Positions 1 through 13,877 of a DNA stretch of 64,000 nucleotides are shown here, piece by piece; position 1 is the stretch's first letter; each line of letters begins with the position of its first letter. This stretch comes from Gaertneriomyces semiglobifer (lineage: Eukaryota; Chytridiomycota; Chytridiomycetes; Spizellomycetales; Spizellomycetaceae), in the NCBI GenBank assembly GCA_025558075.1, contig JAHLKF010000037.1, forward strand, positions 1 to 64,000. The letters run 5' to 3'. Under the pieces are notes generated by a model that saw only the letters and a list, made by a program, of their open reading frames with translations, ran no database searches and had not been told where the DNA came from. The position numbers and the translations under genes were made by a program.

Positions 1-463
1 ATAAATGCTTAGGCAACTGGAATTTTTGACCAGCCATTGGAATTGCAGTCACTCAGTTGCCGTCTGATGTGGTTTGGTCGCTGTGTGAAAACTGCTTCAG
101 AATTCACACGGTGTAAGTTCTGAGTTCACAACCCATCATGACTACTTATTGCCACCATAGCCTCGTGCAGTGAACATTGGGACGACGGTATATAGCAAGG
201 AACAACCAACCATTCACGACGATGCATCAGATTATAAATTTTAAGAAACACTCATATCCAAAAAACAACAAAAAGAAGATAGTGTACAGATGTTTATACA
301 AACACCGCCAACCCCGGCTTCCCACAAGTACGTACACCGGCTACCCTTGCCCTTTCCCTTCATTTGTATGCCATTCATCCCTTAGTATAATGTCCATTCT
401 TAAATTTCCGGCCAGCTTCATATTCCAATGTCAACAACAAGTGAGCTCGCAGTAGCGTTAGAG
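1..463. other. intergenic, no gene seen
   Basis: No reading frame here looks like a protein, and no RNA gene is visible. The right part is presumably the 3' untranslated region of the histidine kinase that ends at 464. Confidence 0.5.
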
Positions 464-3400
464 CTATCGCTTCTCCGGACTACCTGGATCACTCCTCGAA
501 CGCGATGACGACGTCGATGAGTTACTACCATCTCGCTCATGTCCATTGCGCTCCACCCACTTCACAATAGCTGCAGCCAAATTCTCCTTGGAACACGGTT
601 TGACCAAGTAGTCATTCATGCCGTTCGCCAAACACGCTTCACGCGCTGACGCCTGAATATCAGCCGTCAACCCCAAGATCGGAACCCGAACTCGCTCTCG
701 TTCCTTCTCTAGTCTCCGAATCTCTCTTGTTGCCTCGAACCCGTCCTTTCGCGGCATATGCAAGTCCATGAGAATCAAATCCACTTTGGGCGTCCCCGTA
801 TCCCAAAATTGCACAATCGTGTCAATGGCCTCCTGGCCATCTTTACAGTAAATGATTTGGTCTTTCGGTACTGCGAGTTTCTCTATCGTTTTGATGGCAA
901 CTTTGGCGGCGATGTGGTTGTCTTCGGCGATGAGAATGTGCGGTATTTTACGGAAATGTCGTGGAGCCTGTGGCGGTGCTGATAACTTGAGCGACACTGT
1001 GTCGATTGATGCAGCGCTTGTTCCAACAGGCTGCTTGGGCGCCACTGAGGACAGGTTGCCCGCTGTTGTCGGTGCACTCGATGAACCGTGTCCCTTCGTT
1101 TCCTTTGATCCTCCGGTAAGTTCAGCTAGTGATCGTAACAGCTTCCCTCGTGTGAGCGGCTTCGTTAGCTTGACGACCTCAATACCGCCACTCTTCAAAC
1201 TGTCTCGCCACGTGATCAGCGCCTTTGCCATTTTGGGTGTGATTAGCACCAATGCTAACGCCCCACTGACTAACACACCAAGCGCCTCTTGCAAGCGTAC
1301 AATATCATTCTGGTCAATGATGATTAAGCCATACGCCGATTGCAAGGACGCGTCGGAAAGCTCTCTGGTGAACGTTTCGAGATCCATGGTCACCACTTCA
1401 TTCGGTAATATTTGCCGGAAATGTGATAGCGCAGTAGCCTTCCAGGGGTTATCAGCTACCAGAAGCACTTTGACATCCGGTGGCAGCTGACTCATCGTAA
1501 AGGGCGAGCTTGATTGTATGGTAGGTATATGTTGCGCTCGATATAACCCGGGTGCCAGAGAAGATGATGCAGGAAACGCCGAGGGTGGAGCACAGGGCGC
1601 CGCCGGGCTTACCGAACCATCTAGCTCACCTATTTTTCTCAATCGGGCGGTGAACCAAAAGTTGCTTCCCTTCCCTTTCAGGCTTGTCACACCCACTTGG
1701 CCTCCCATGATGTCCGCAATGCTTTTACAAATACTCAACCCAAGTCCTGTTCCGCCATATATTCGTGTCGTGCTGCCATCAACCTGGCTGAATGGTTTAT
1801 ACAGCACCTTCAGTTCATGCTCCGACAATCCGATTCCAGTGTCTTCTACCTCGAACTTGATCAGCACATTGTCGCCGTCATCTTCTTCTACGCCAAACTT
1901 GATATGAACTTCCCCTTGATGCGTGAACTTGATTGCGTTCCCCACCAAATTCAACAACACTTGTCGTATCAGGTGTGGATCGGCCTCAACCATGGGTACT
2001 GGCCCCGTGGGGAACGAGTACAGCTCGATACCCTTATCACCTGCAAGTGTCACCAGCAAGTCACACGTCTGTTCCGTAACAAGCTCCAAGTCTGCTGGAA
2101 TCTTCTCTTGTCGTACCATGCCCGCTTCGAGCTTTGAGTAATCCAAAATCCCATCGATAACAAAGAGCAAGTTCTCACAGCTCTGTTTAGCTGTGAAAAC
2201 GTACTCAACCTGTTCTTCAGTCAAGGCGGTTTCCGCCAGAAGATTAATCATTCCAAGAACTCCAGAGAAAGGCGTACGCAGCTCATGACTCATATTTGCC
2301 TGTATAATGAAGTTAGGATATCAATCATCAACAATATAGTGGAAATTCGGACTCAACATACCAGAAACTGAGACTTCAATTTCGCATTGTTCAACGCAGC
2401 CTCGCGGGTCTCCCTCAACTCCCGTTCAATGCGCTTCCACTCCTTGGCTTCCTTTTGGTCCTGGATATCCGTAGACGTTCCAAGCCACATCTCCACGATC
2501 TCCACGCCATCCTCATTAGTTACCACAAACGGGGTCGCTCTGGCCAAAAACCACTTGTAACTTCCATCTGAAGCGCGAAGACGGTACTCGGAATAGAAGC
2601 AGCTGGAGTCTGGCGACCGTGATTGCGAATATCGCCACACCTCCAACGTCGCTTTGACATCGTCGGGATGCAACATGGACACCCAGCCACTTCCAAGAAC
2701 CGCATCTGTGCTTTTCCCAGTGTACTCTGTCCATTTCTTGTTTGCGAACGTAATCTCGCCTTGTTTGTTCAACGTCCACACCAATTGAGGCATACATTCT
2801 AGAATGACCTTGTTTTGTTTATCGCTCTCTTCTGCAGCTCGCTTAGCCGCTTGAAGGTTTCGGAACAAAATCGAGTGCTCAACACTAATGGCCACCTGAC
2901 TGCAAAGCAGCGAGAGGACTTGAACAGATTTGGCGGAAAACGCACCAGGCATGACGACGCTCTCCAAGTATAGTACGCCAACCAGTCCATCACGGTCCCT
3001 GCAGAACATCGGCAAGCACAAGACGCTTTTCACACCCGTACGCATAATGTACGGGTCATCCGCAGTCAACAGATCATGTGATGCGTCTGCCAAGATCAAC
3101 GGTTGCTTCGTCCTTGCAACATATCGAATGATCCCCTCACTAAAGTCATTAGCCACTTCAGAAAGCACTCGTCGGGTCAATCTCGTCGCTGCGGTGCCTT
3201 TCAAGGTTTCAGCCACAAACTTTTTCCTTCCTGAAGTATCTAGTGTCTCCTCGGACGAAGATGCCGTACGCGCGGCCGACGCTCGGCGCCCGTCATCCGG
3301 CTCCGGGGTGCTCGAAGCATCCACATCAAATCGACTTTCCACAACCAAGTGCTTTTTATCGTGATCTTCCAACACCAGTGCGCCTTTGGTTGCACCAGAG

Positions 3401-6400
3401 TTTTCCGCAATCAGGGTCATCATCTTCGGAACCAGCTTTTTGAAATCGATCTCGGAGCTCAGCATCTGGATCGCGACAATCACGCTCGACAAATCATAAC
3501 TGTTCAACGTCGTGATTGGCATGTACGATATACCAGGTTCATCAGGATCCAAGTCGTGCGCCGCATGATGCGTCTCGGTTAAGGCATATGTGTTATACAA
3601 GCCCACGGGCAAGCTATTGCTGCCTGTCGACGAGCTGCTATTCGTTCCTGCAAAACTCCAGGCAGCGCTATGCGTACTCGCACGGCTATTAATACTCGCG
3701 GAAGTCGTCCGTCGACTACTCGTTACCGATCCCGTCCCTGTGGCGGATGCTTCCTCTGTCACGGTCTCCACAGAATGAGGAGCATGGTTGCCCAACATGC
3801 CTTGTTCCAACACAAACGACTTGGCCCGCGAAAATGCGTACGATGCACTGGGGAAAAATCGTCGGGTAGGAATCAAACTCTTCATGTAGGCATGCACCGT
3901 GTGCGCTTTCCTGTCAGCGCCCCAATCCCTGTACTTGTCAGCAGCCGCCCGCAACTGGGGAATGGCCAAGTGTTTCAGTCCCTTTCTTAAAAATAGTTGG
4001 GCCTGTAGCTCATATGAAAGCGCCTCATGCTGCCGGAAACCATGTTCAACGGCACTGTCCATTGCTTTCTGATGCAGATGTAGGGCCTCCTCCATCCGTC
4101 CCTCCAGACCTTGTATTTCGGCTTGAATGATCAGTCCGAGATGTTTGCAGTTGATCTCGGCGCGCTTGGCAAAGCCTTGAACCTTTGCATTCACCTCGTG
4201 TAACCGAGCCATACAATGCTCGTAATGTCGCAGATGCCAAGGAATTTCATTCAGCTCTTTTGCATTTCCACCGGTTTTGAGTACCCGCGCAAGCTCCAAT
4301 AGGCACAAGCAATGATAGAAGTGCATGACAGGCAAAAACAGCGGCCCGGGAGGAATGTGTTGGAGGTGTTCCCAGCACAATTCGGCGTGCGTTAGTGCCA
4401 GAAGTGGGTGGCCTAACGTATACTACAAAGAAAGTAGACGCATATTGTCAGCCACATACACAACAATCTGACATCTTAAGATGCCACGAAAGCGGATGAA
4501 TAAGACGTACCAGAGCCATGCACTTGAACCACTCATAGACGCTCATTCTCCCTGGATTACTTCCTTTCTGCACGCTTCTTAAATAATCCTTTTCAACGAA
4601 CCTTGGCCCGTTCTGATCTTCCACATCATCAAACACGCGTTGCGGGCTATGCGTCGGCTCCCTGAGCGCTTTGATGTACCGGTACAACCCTGTCAACATC
4701 ACCGCACCATCTTCCCACCACTTTCCCGCTTCTATAAGGTGCAGTCTCTGATGCGTATTTCGTTGTACTACAAGCAGATCTTCGGCGCTAAGGTGCTCCA
4801 CTATAGACAGCAGCATGAGAGAAAGACTTTGCCACCACGTATGCCCGACCAGGGATGCAGCAGTGTAAGCTTCTTTGAGGAAGGGTTTAGCGCCGTTCAT
4901 GTGCTCGCCCAGGTAGACAATCATGGATCCATGGGGAACAAACACTTTGGTTGTTACAGCGTTGACTTTAAACAACCTGCATAGTGCAGACTACGAGGTA
5001 CCGGCACCCAACAATTATGGAATGGTGAGTCACGCAGAGCGAAGGTTAGAGAATAACGAGGGTCACTCACCATGGCACATCCAAGCCTGAACGTAACAGG
5101 GGCCGACAGCTCAGCCATATATATCCCTGCGAAGGTTGTCATCCTAAATCATACTCCACCCGTCAGCTTCATTCACCATACAATCCGATGCACGAGGAAC
5201 TCACCCTCCCAAACTAACAGGGGAGATACCATGTTGAAATGAAAGCAATACCGCCTTCGATAGCAACCACGCATGCAGATTTCTATCCACATAATACACA
5301 ACATCCTAAAACCCCCAATGGTCGCTCAGTTAAATTCATTTCAAACAATATCCCAGATACAGTTGTGGTTCAGCTTACCGCGAGGGATGTGATGATCTCA
5401 ACAACCGCAGCGATAGACTCATCCTCTAACCGTTTTATGTTTACCAGCTCATCTACGTCCAGGCTCTCCAGGATCCGATGACATCGACTGACCGCTTCGT
5501 CCCTGTCAGCGTTACTAATCGGCATTCGCACCGGTATGCCGAGATCCTGAAGACACTCGAGACCTATAGTCACATTGTGAGTAAACAGCGCTATTGCAAT
5601 GTCGGCGCGTCCTATCATACCAGAGTGGATGGCTTGATCTATCCGTCCCTGTGAATTCAGCATTCGCACTTTGAAGATGTATGCTTTGGCTCTGAGAAGC
5701 GGAGTTGAAGCGTACTTTATCACCTACAAAATAAAACAACGAATAAGTTATGAGTATCCCATATTCCACATTCATGCTTTCCAGCCAGAACGAAAACCGT
5801 CGGTCCTACCTTTTCCACAAAGCCCACCGCACTTTCGAACCCGTCCACTCGTTCCATACAACTGGTGGCAAAACTACACTCTCCTTTCGCCAAATGAAAG
5901 AAAATCATCTCATCCACCACCTTTAGGTCTTCAGGCCACGCAATATCAACGTCGACATCTTCATCGTCGGTCATTCCAAAAAGACGCAACCCGGCATCAG
6001 CGTAGCGTGCTGCAGACGCCAAATCCCCGGTTTCCTTCGAGCGCATTATAGCGATTTTGTTGATGTTGCGAAGGCGAGCCCGCTCGTCGGGATCGGTGAT
6101 GGAGGTAATGAACGGATTCATATGCTGTCAAACGGAAAATGCATCAGTGAATATCAAGGAACAGAAAGAAACAGGGGCAAAACAAGGGAGATGGCGCTCG
6201 CAAGCGTAACATACATCAGCTATCGCAAAAATGTTGATGGAGGGAACTGCTTGACGATACCGGAAAAGAAAAGGAACAGTAAATAAACCGCCGAAAGCCA
6301 GGAGGTAATAAAACCCAGCAAGGACGAGCACCCACTTGATCGACTCATCAAATACCTTCCCACGCAGAGGTATATCTTGGCTTTGGTCTCATCATCCGCC

Positions 6401-9010
6401 AAAGTGTCCGCCGCCTGATATATATGGTCATGAGTAAACACATACTCGTCCTCTCCAACACCTGGTTTGATTAATCCTTCCGCTTGGGCAATCGCCAGTC
6501 CCTTGGCAACATAGGTTTTGACATCAAGGTCCGAACCCGGTGGTAGGAGAATCTCGGAGACGCAATGCTGTACGACTTCAACCGCGAATTGTTGTCCGCA
6601 ACAGGCGCCGACGATGAGCGCGTGTTTGGCCTCTCGAGGTAAGTCAGCAATTTGGTTGACGAGGAATGAGATGACATTGTCGGTGAGATTCTAATCAACA
6701 AAATGTCATTGTTAAGTCCATGATCTTCAAAGTAAAACTAGCCATGTCTTCGAATAATTACACAACTCACCGTCTCCTCAATAGCCTCCAACTTCCATGC
6801 CCAGCGATGTGTGTCCCAATCGTAATACACTGCTTGGTCTCTTACAAGGTGTCCCAGGATCTGTATCAGAAAAAACGGATTGCTTCTCGTTTTGCGACTC
6901 AACACTCTCGCCAATTCCCACAACGCATTATCCTTTTCTTCCTCTTGGGCATCACAGCCAATCACGTAGCACAACAAATCATGCACCGCATTGAGTGAAA
7001 TCGGGCCCATATCGATGGAGACGACGCCACTGCTGCGTCGGGTCTTGAGGATCGATACTAGCGAACTGATGCGCGGCCAGTTATGATGATCCTCGTCATT
7101 TCGATACGCCAAGACAATAACGACATTGGATAACGGGCCTTTGGCAAAAGTCGAAGCCAGGGATTCGAGGAGGTCGAAAGTTGCTTGGCACGCCCATTGG
7201 ACATCGTCTAAAAACATGACCAATGCTTGCTTCTCTGCAATGGCGGATAAGAACGCAATCAAAACATTCAGAAACCGCGCGCGTGATTCTTTCGGGTCAA
7301 CTTGTTCCAAATCTTGCACCGAATCGGCGTCAACATCGTTTTGCAAGCCAAATAATAGCGCCGTTTCAGGTATCAAATTCAACAAGAGCTTTTCATTAGG
7401 TCGTATTCGCTCTCGAAACCGTTTGCGGTCCTCTTCCATTTTGGTTTGACTAAGGAGCTGGAACACAACGGTTCTCAAGCACGTCACAAGACCTGAATAC
7501 GGATTCCCGCGTTCTGACAGAAAATCAAACTTTCCACGGGCAAAGAGGACGCCGGGAGCACCGGAACTAGCACCTTGGCGTCCGGTAAACTCACTTTGCT
7601 CCTCCTTTCCGTTCTCCGTCTCCACTCCATTCAACTCCTGGCTCGCTGTGCCTGAAAATCGATTGCGACAACGATTCATGACTTCCATGACAAAAGCCGT
7701 CTTTCCCATCCCGGCGCTTCCACTCACTATCAAAAACTCGCAACCACCATTCACTATCCGTGGCGTGGGTCGCTCGGACGTATCACTAAACGGGAGTGTG
7801 GCACTTAAGTCGGCGTGTGGGTAAGATTGACGACGGGCGCGGGTCGTGACAGAGTCAATGAGGGAAGTGGCACGTTGGATGGATTCTTCACGGCCGTAAA
7901 GTGTTTGTGGCATTTTAGGAATGGGCGAGGTGTCACAGGATGCTAGTGGAAAATCGATGGCGTCCACCAGCTAAAGAGGGTTTCAAAATATACATGTGAG
8001 TATCAACCTCAACACAAGACGAGCAGGTGGCTACCGGGCTGGCCACTTTACCTGTGACCACCGTTCCTGGTCTTTCTCCTTAACGTCAGCATATGCTTCG
8101 ACCTCCTCCAAGCATTTTTTCACATCCATTTTTAGCCCATATGCGGTCTGATACCTTGCATCTGGATCCTTCTGCAATAATCGGTCAATCATTCGTACTA
8201 CGCACTTTGGTATGGGCGCCTCGATGCTTCCACACATGGGTGGTGGCTTGACGGCTTGTATGGCATGTAACACTTTCATTGGCGGGCCAATAAATGGAAG
8301 ACATCCACTGAAGATGCGGTACATCAGTATTCCAATCTCGTATATATCTGTCCGATGGTCAACCGCCCTTTCAAAGCTTTTCGATACGATCTCCGGACTC
8401 AGATATGCCAATAATTCCACAGGGAAGTTCTCATCTTCGAGTTGCTCTAGCGGTGAGTCGTGTGTATCGTATGATAAGGAATCAGACGTTGTGCCGTACT
8501 CGAACTCGTCCACCCATATTCGACCGGTTTCAAGACCAACGATGACGCTTTCGCAGGTAAGAAAGCGATGGGCGACATGTATTCTGTGGAGAAAGTCAAA
8601 AGCATCACACAATTGTTGGACTATTCGAAGTTTGCGTTCCAAAGTGAACGAAAACTCGTCGCTTTCCAATAACACTTTTAGCGAAATGATATCCTCAGTA
8701 GGAGCTTTGAAATAAAGACGACATGAAGCGTCCACACTGCTAACGATATGTAATGGTTCCAAAAAGGGCATTTCTCGGGTATCACCATGTTGTTCTTTCC
8801 ATGCTGCATGAACATAGCTGGTAATGTGCAAGTCGCGCTCAAAAATCGGCAGATAGGATCGAGATATACCAAGCTTGCCAATGACTGCTTCGCGCTCCAA
8901 CTCGTCGTCGCTGTCTGCGGGAGCACGCCATCCTTTTTCATACAATGTCGTCGACGATCGTGATACTTCTTCTTCCAAGTGGTACTCATACACTGTTTGA
9001 TGATCGTTCA
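464..9010 (-). CDS. group X (Chk1/Mak2/Mak3-type) hybrid histidine kinase
   Basis: Eleven exons encode roughly 2,500 residues. Order: protein-kinase-like domain (about 8950-8080); AAA/NACHT-like ATPase with P-loop GSAGMGKT (near 7710) and Walker B MFLDDVQW; TPR-like helical region (6.7-3.9 kb); GAF domain; PAS domain; histidine kinase with H-box SHELRTPF, GNAIKF, DTGIGL and GGTGLGLS; degenerate receiver; complete receiver with phospho-Asp in ILMDLHMP (about 760). This is the architecture of C. albicans Chk1 and S. pombe Mak2/Mak3, cytosolic kinases feeding an Ypd1-type phosphorelay in peroxide and stress responses. Exons chosen by splice phase: 9010-8052, 7970-6771, about 6692-6340, a tiny exon near 6250, about 6124-5809, 5726-5379, about 5310-5200, 5155-5072, 4978-4517, about 4407-2362, 2295-464. 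The start is the first in-frame ATG near 9010; the frame stays open further upstream, so an extra 5' exon is possible. Confidence 0.93.
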
Positions 9011-9101
9011 TCGTAAAGCCAGTTCGCGAAAACCGCGAATGGGGATAAGGTACCACCCCCTCAAAAAGGAAGGTATCTGTCGCAAGTTCTGTTGAGTACA
9101 C

Positions 9102-9415
9102 TGTGGCGATGTTTCCTCGTTGCGGTCTTGATCTAAAATCTTGGTTGCTTCACGCTAATTCTCTTTTTCTGTTTCCGACAAGCTGGTGAGCAGCTTTGAC
9201 ACACGCACCAAGCCGTCGCGCAATATGATACTCTCGCAGCGAGCGCACACGGTCGTGTAGTCCTATTATTGAAGATTTCAAATTCGAAGTGCCTTGGCGT
9301 GGGAAGCCAATAATGGCCAACGAGAGATCTTGGTGGGCGGTTTAGTGCGCGAGCCAAGGCATGCACCAGTCTTCTCCGAGAAAGTACGACCGAACGAGGG
9401 TAACAAAAGGTTGGG
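9102..9415. other. upstream region of the histidine kinase gene
   Basis: No supported gene. In the kinase frame a TTTTAG acceptor-like site lies near 9133, which leaves room for an unseen upstream exon. Confidence 0.3.
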
Positions 9416-9841
9416 ATGAGGCGTCGATGGCCGTCGATGTTATTTTTTGAGCGGCCGGGGGATCCTCACCTCGGTGACGCTCGCCGGTTGTTGAAGAGTA
9501 ATAACTATACTGATAGCGTCACTGCCCACGGACGAACCACACAGCCTATTTTGGTCGGGATCTGTGGCTTTGAGTATGATGCAGAGTCTCCGAAACACCT
9601 TGTACGGAAATCACACTGCGGGTGTATATATATATATACAGACGAAGAGTATCAGTGTTTGGTTTTCAATGGTGAGAGTTTGAATGGGGAAGCAATCGTT
9701 TCGGAGGGCTTTGAGGTTGTGGACGAACGGACGTGCGTGATCAACGGTGGTGATCGACAGGCGGTACTGACTGCTGCTGGTATTGCAACGATTGATGGGC
9801 TATACATGCACGCAGGTCAGTTGTTGTTGTGTGTATGTTAA
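9416..9841 (+). CDS. hypothetical protein, doubtful
   Basis: This 141-codon frame starts with ATG. Its middle and end have protein-like composition, including GICGFEYD and GEAIVSEGFEVVDERT, but I recognise no family. A GTCAGT sequence after codon 134 could be a splice donor, so the frame may be the first exon of a longer gene. No convincing second exon is visible in the simple-sequence DNA that follows. Both neighbours are far away. It may be a chance frame. Confidence 0.25.
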   Translation: MRRRWPSMLFFERPGDPHLGDARRLLKSNNYTDSVTAHGRTTQPILVGICGFEYDAESPKHLVRKSHCGCIYIYTDEEYQCLVFNGESLNGEAIVSEGFEVVDERTCVINGGDRQAVLTAAGIATIDGLYMHAGQLLLCVC

Positions 9842-11606
9842 ATTAAAAGAGTGTCTCAGTAGAGTCCGTCTATATTTCAACTATCTCTACGAAAGCTGTT
9901 CGACGTCTGCGGTCGGAGGTCACCTGAAAAGCAGCTCTGATGTAGCAACCACAGGACCGCCCTATGCATGTAAGGTGATGTGTGTGTGAGTGTGAGTGTA
10001 TGTATGTAATGTACTAGCGTTGAATGCGTATATATACGGTTCACATGCAGCGCTCGAGCTGATCGGGGATCGAGAATCTTCAGAGAACAGTAATCATTCT
10101 ACGAGGACGAGACGGCGGTTGTGTGTGTGTATGTAGGGTTTATGCCTGGGCCTGGATTGGGGAGAGGAGTGGGCATACAGAATATCCGCACTTTAGTGAA
10201 TTGCATACGTCCCCACCACACAATGAACATTCATAAGGTTTGATGCACAACCCTTTGCGATGCTGCAAACGAAAAAGAAACAATAAATACTAGCTTCGAG
10301 CAGAACGTTCTACGCATCCACCAAACAGTCGGCATTCCAAGCTGAGATGGTGGAAGGTTTTGCAGTTCTCGCTCTGCTTTCGCAAACTCCGTGGATCTGG
10401 TATCGCGCGCTTATGCACACTCTTGGACTCTCTCTGATCTCTTGGCCGCCGTGCAGTCCGTCTTCTTCTGTTCATTCTGAACAGGCACACACCCACCACA
10501 CGGCAGTACTCACCATTGAAATGAAGCACCCGCCGGACCTCTTCGAAATCACCTCATGATTAGGCATCAAGCAATATGTCTTTCACATCGGATGTGTGCA
10601 GGATGAATGACGTCGATTGCAGCACCACAAAATATCGGCGCAACTGGTTCGTGGATCGACGCGTCGCGTGCCGCCGCATTGGGATAAATGACGTCATGAG
10701 CCAGTTGGGACAAGAGTTTGAAGGGACGATCCAGTGACCGGACCCGTGGTAAGGTGCACCCAAGGATGCGAGGATCATTTGATCGGAACCTTAAAGTTGG
10801 GTGAGTGGCGCAGCGCCACTGGATCAATTCGGTGCGGTGATCAACACACTCGTTCGTCGTCGCTTCTTCCTCATCAGAACTGCAGTGGTTTCGACACGCG
10901 TAAAAGTTCAAAGCAGGAACAACAACCTATCACGCGCGACATGCTGCGCATGTCCGTAAGTATACTAAGGAAGTTCACTTTCATCGATGTGAGTAATTGC
11001 CTGCCGCAAGGAAACCGCTCCTTGGGTGATATGGCCGCCCACCTGTTGAGCAGCACGTACCAGCCCGCTTGGCGATTACATTGCACGTTGATCATCTCGA
11101 GGGGAGAACCATTGTCTGAAAACTTTTGACGGTCATCCTCGCCCCCATAAGCGCACCGCGTAAGCGATCTTGTGGAATACGGCTCAATTTCTAAAAGAAG
11201 CCTATCTTCTTAAACCTGCATCGTTTAATTCACTGTTAACTAAAAAGGCTGACCATGACGGGCGATGAAGACCTCCGTCTCTCTTCACTGAAGGGTCTTC
11301 AATTCAGCTCTTGCGGAGACTTGCGCTCGCTCTCTTCGCGGGAATCACGTGACCTGTCCGGACAACTGCCAGGCGCGTTCGAGGGCGTCTGTCGAACTGA
11401 ACTGCGATCAACAGTGCCGTCTCTCTCACGCACAAAGTGGCAGGACGGGTCTTACCGCCAGCAGAATTGAAAGAGGAGGACAGGGTTGCGGCTGCCAGAA
11501 GGTCCAAATACGAGGACTACCGTACTAACCTTTTTTCTAGCCTGCTCAGTGGTCTCTGTCGAGCACCGAACTCTCGGCTTAACTTTAACCGACCCAACGA
11601 AGAAAT
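9842..11606. other. long intergenic region
   Basis: About 1.8 kb with GT-rich simple sequence at 9975-10140 and only short overlapping frames on both strands, none resembling a protein. The right end is the 5' leader and promoter of the coiled-coil gene starting at 11607. Confidence 0.45.
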
Positions 11607-13700
11607 ATGTACGATAACATCACAAGTCCCATCCAGTACTATAAGCGGGAACAGCGACCTGGGACGCCGCAGACTCCCGCCTCGCGTCGGTCACTCGCCA
11701 GAGACGTTCACTATATGTCGCCAGCCGCGTCTGGATACCATCAGCAACAGTTTGACCAGCAAGCATACCCAGGATCTCCACAGCTTCTTTTGGACGAGAC
11801 CGTTACATTGCAAGACTCACTGTGGAATGTATCTGAACAATATCCTGCCAAAAATGAGCAAATAGACGTACGTGTCGGTTTCAGTGGATGCCCTTCTGTC
11901 CATTTTTACAGTGATCTCTAAAACGATTTATTTTCAGGACGTAAATTATACACAAGGAGCGACACGATCCGGAACACCTCCACGCTTGGGACTAGTAACA
12001 GCTCCTCTGTCGCCTGGGACCTCTAGTAACAGCACTACTCCTACCCAAAAGTCGGTGTCGGGAACGCCGCAAAAGAAGTCCGCTCCTAGTACTCATGCAT
12101 GGAGTTCGCTTGCCATGGCGAATGAAATGCGAAAAATAGATAGTCCTATGAAAGACATGTATGGCCGACAGGATGATCCGATGGAGTATGATATCACGAA
12201 TGGTTTCTCGCGGCCGAGTCTGGATGGTGCGGCCCGTCAGATGGATATGTCTTCCTCTGCCGCAAGGAGGTTGTCTCAGCACGGAAGCCTGCAATCAGAG
12301 TATGCAGGAGAGGAACAGGGCTCGCCTTCTATATCCAGCCGTCCAGGTTCCTCCGGCCGCCTTGCACCGCGACGCACGCCTGAAGCAACGCCTCGATTAC
12401 AGAATGAACCATGGGCGGGCCACTCCGGGCGACACATATCTGGTGGCATGGTGGGGGTCTTTGGTCATTCATCACGAGATGCAACAGAATCCCGACATTC
12501 TCCTACATACAATGTATCTGCACCTTTACCGCCATACATAGCAAGTGCCGCCGAGGTTCCTTCTCCAACTTGGGCACAACTCGACATGCTCACATCTCAA
12601 GCCGCGCAAGTCCCGCTTCCTACTTCGCCAAGTCGACGATCACAAGATCTGGTACGAGAATTCGATTCTTTGAATAGCCCGCGCCCGTCCGGCGGTCGAC
12701 ATGCGGAAACGCCCAGAAACAACCCGTTAGGATTCATGGATCCGCTCACGGACGATTTGATCGAGTTTGATACTCCTCCGCATACGAAAAACCCGTCGCA
12801 TTCTTCGCAGCATGCGCCACCTCCGCAAATGGATACACCGTCCGCCCGGCCTCGAAATGTCCCCTCACAGGCGGCGTCCTTGATGGATGCATATATTGCA
12901 CCGCCGACGCCTAACAGTGTATCGCGGTATTCTGAAAAGGAATTGAATGAAATAAAGTGGCAGATGGAAGAGGCTTTCCAGAAACGCTTGGGAGAAGTGG
13001 AGTTGGAGAGACAGAAATTGAAGAAAGAAGTAGAGACGCTTAAGACGGACGCTGAAAAGAATGACCGGCTTTATAAGACGTTCAAATATGAAAAAGATGT
13101 GGAGATTGGTGCGTTTGACTCTGCTGTGACTCCGTGCGTCGCTCTGTCGAGGGGCTAACAGGTATACTTTCGTCTTTTGTGGGGTTTATAGATCGATTAG
13201 AGCAAGAAGTCGATGTGTTGCGCCAGGAACGCAAGGACCAGCAGATGCGGAACATGCACTTGGCAGCTGAGAAATCACGATTGGAAGCGGACCTTGCTGA
13301 GAGGCGTTTGCGATCCGTGCAGCTGGAAGAAGAGAATCAGCGGTTACGAAGCAAGGATGAGTGGTTTCAGAGTCACATTCACGAACATAAAACGTTATTG
13401 GCGGAGGCGAAACGGAGTAATGAGATGATCAAGATGCAGGTGCAGCAGGAGTTGATGAAGTGAGTTGTTTTTTGCGTTGCACCTGTGGTCTACCGTGGTG
13501 GCCAGACTTGGTATTGACGGTCCGAGTTTCTTTTTTACTTGTGTAGATGCGCTGAACAGGTGGAAAGACTAAAAGCGGAATTCCTTGCAGAGAAGAAAAC
13601 GATGGATGTTCAGCTTGCAGAGTCGAGGTTTAAGATTGAGGCGCTGGAGATCGAACAAAGACGGTGGCAGGAACTGGAGCGCATTTATAAGGGAGCCTGA
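11607..13700 (+). CDS. coiled-coil protein with disordered N-terminal half
   Basis: Four exons (11607-11867, 11938-13108, 13192-13459, 13547-13700) join in phase to give 617 residues. The N-terminal 370 residues are rich in Ser, Pro, Thr and Gly with many SP/TP sites, as in targets of proline-directed kinases. From about residue 375 to the end runs an almost unbroken heptad coiled coil rich in Glu, Lys, Arg and Gln, for example EEENQRLRSKDEW. That build fits a cytoskeletal or spindle-pole scaffold, but no family is recognisable, so this is inference only. The start is the first ATG of the frame. The last intron (13460-13546) uses a GTGAGT donor. Confidence 0.8.
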
Positions 13701-13877
13701 GAGGGACTAGGACTCGGAATATCTTATGCTATGTAGATATCGTAATTGACATGAACTGGGACATAGAGTTGGCCGAGTGTTTCAAAATCTTTTTAATGCA
13801 AAAATTTGGGTTAAACACAGAGTATGCACATCGAACCAGTATATACATATGGTCGATCGGCCTCCCAAATACGTCCA

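Noticed and set aside
177..455. 92-codon frame at the left end
   Set aside because: Lys/Asn/Ser-rich translation of AT-rich flank; no protein character.
852..1490. 212-codon plus-strand frame
   Set aside because: Antisense of the histidine kinase receiver exon.
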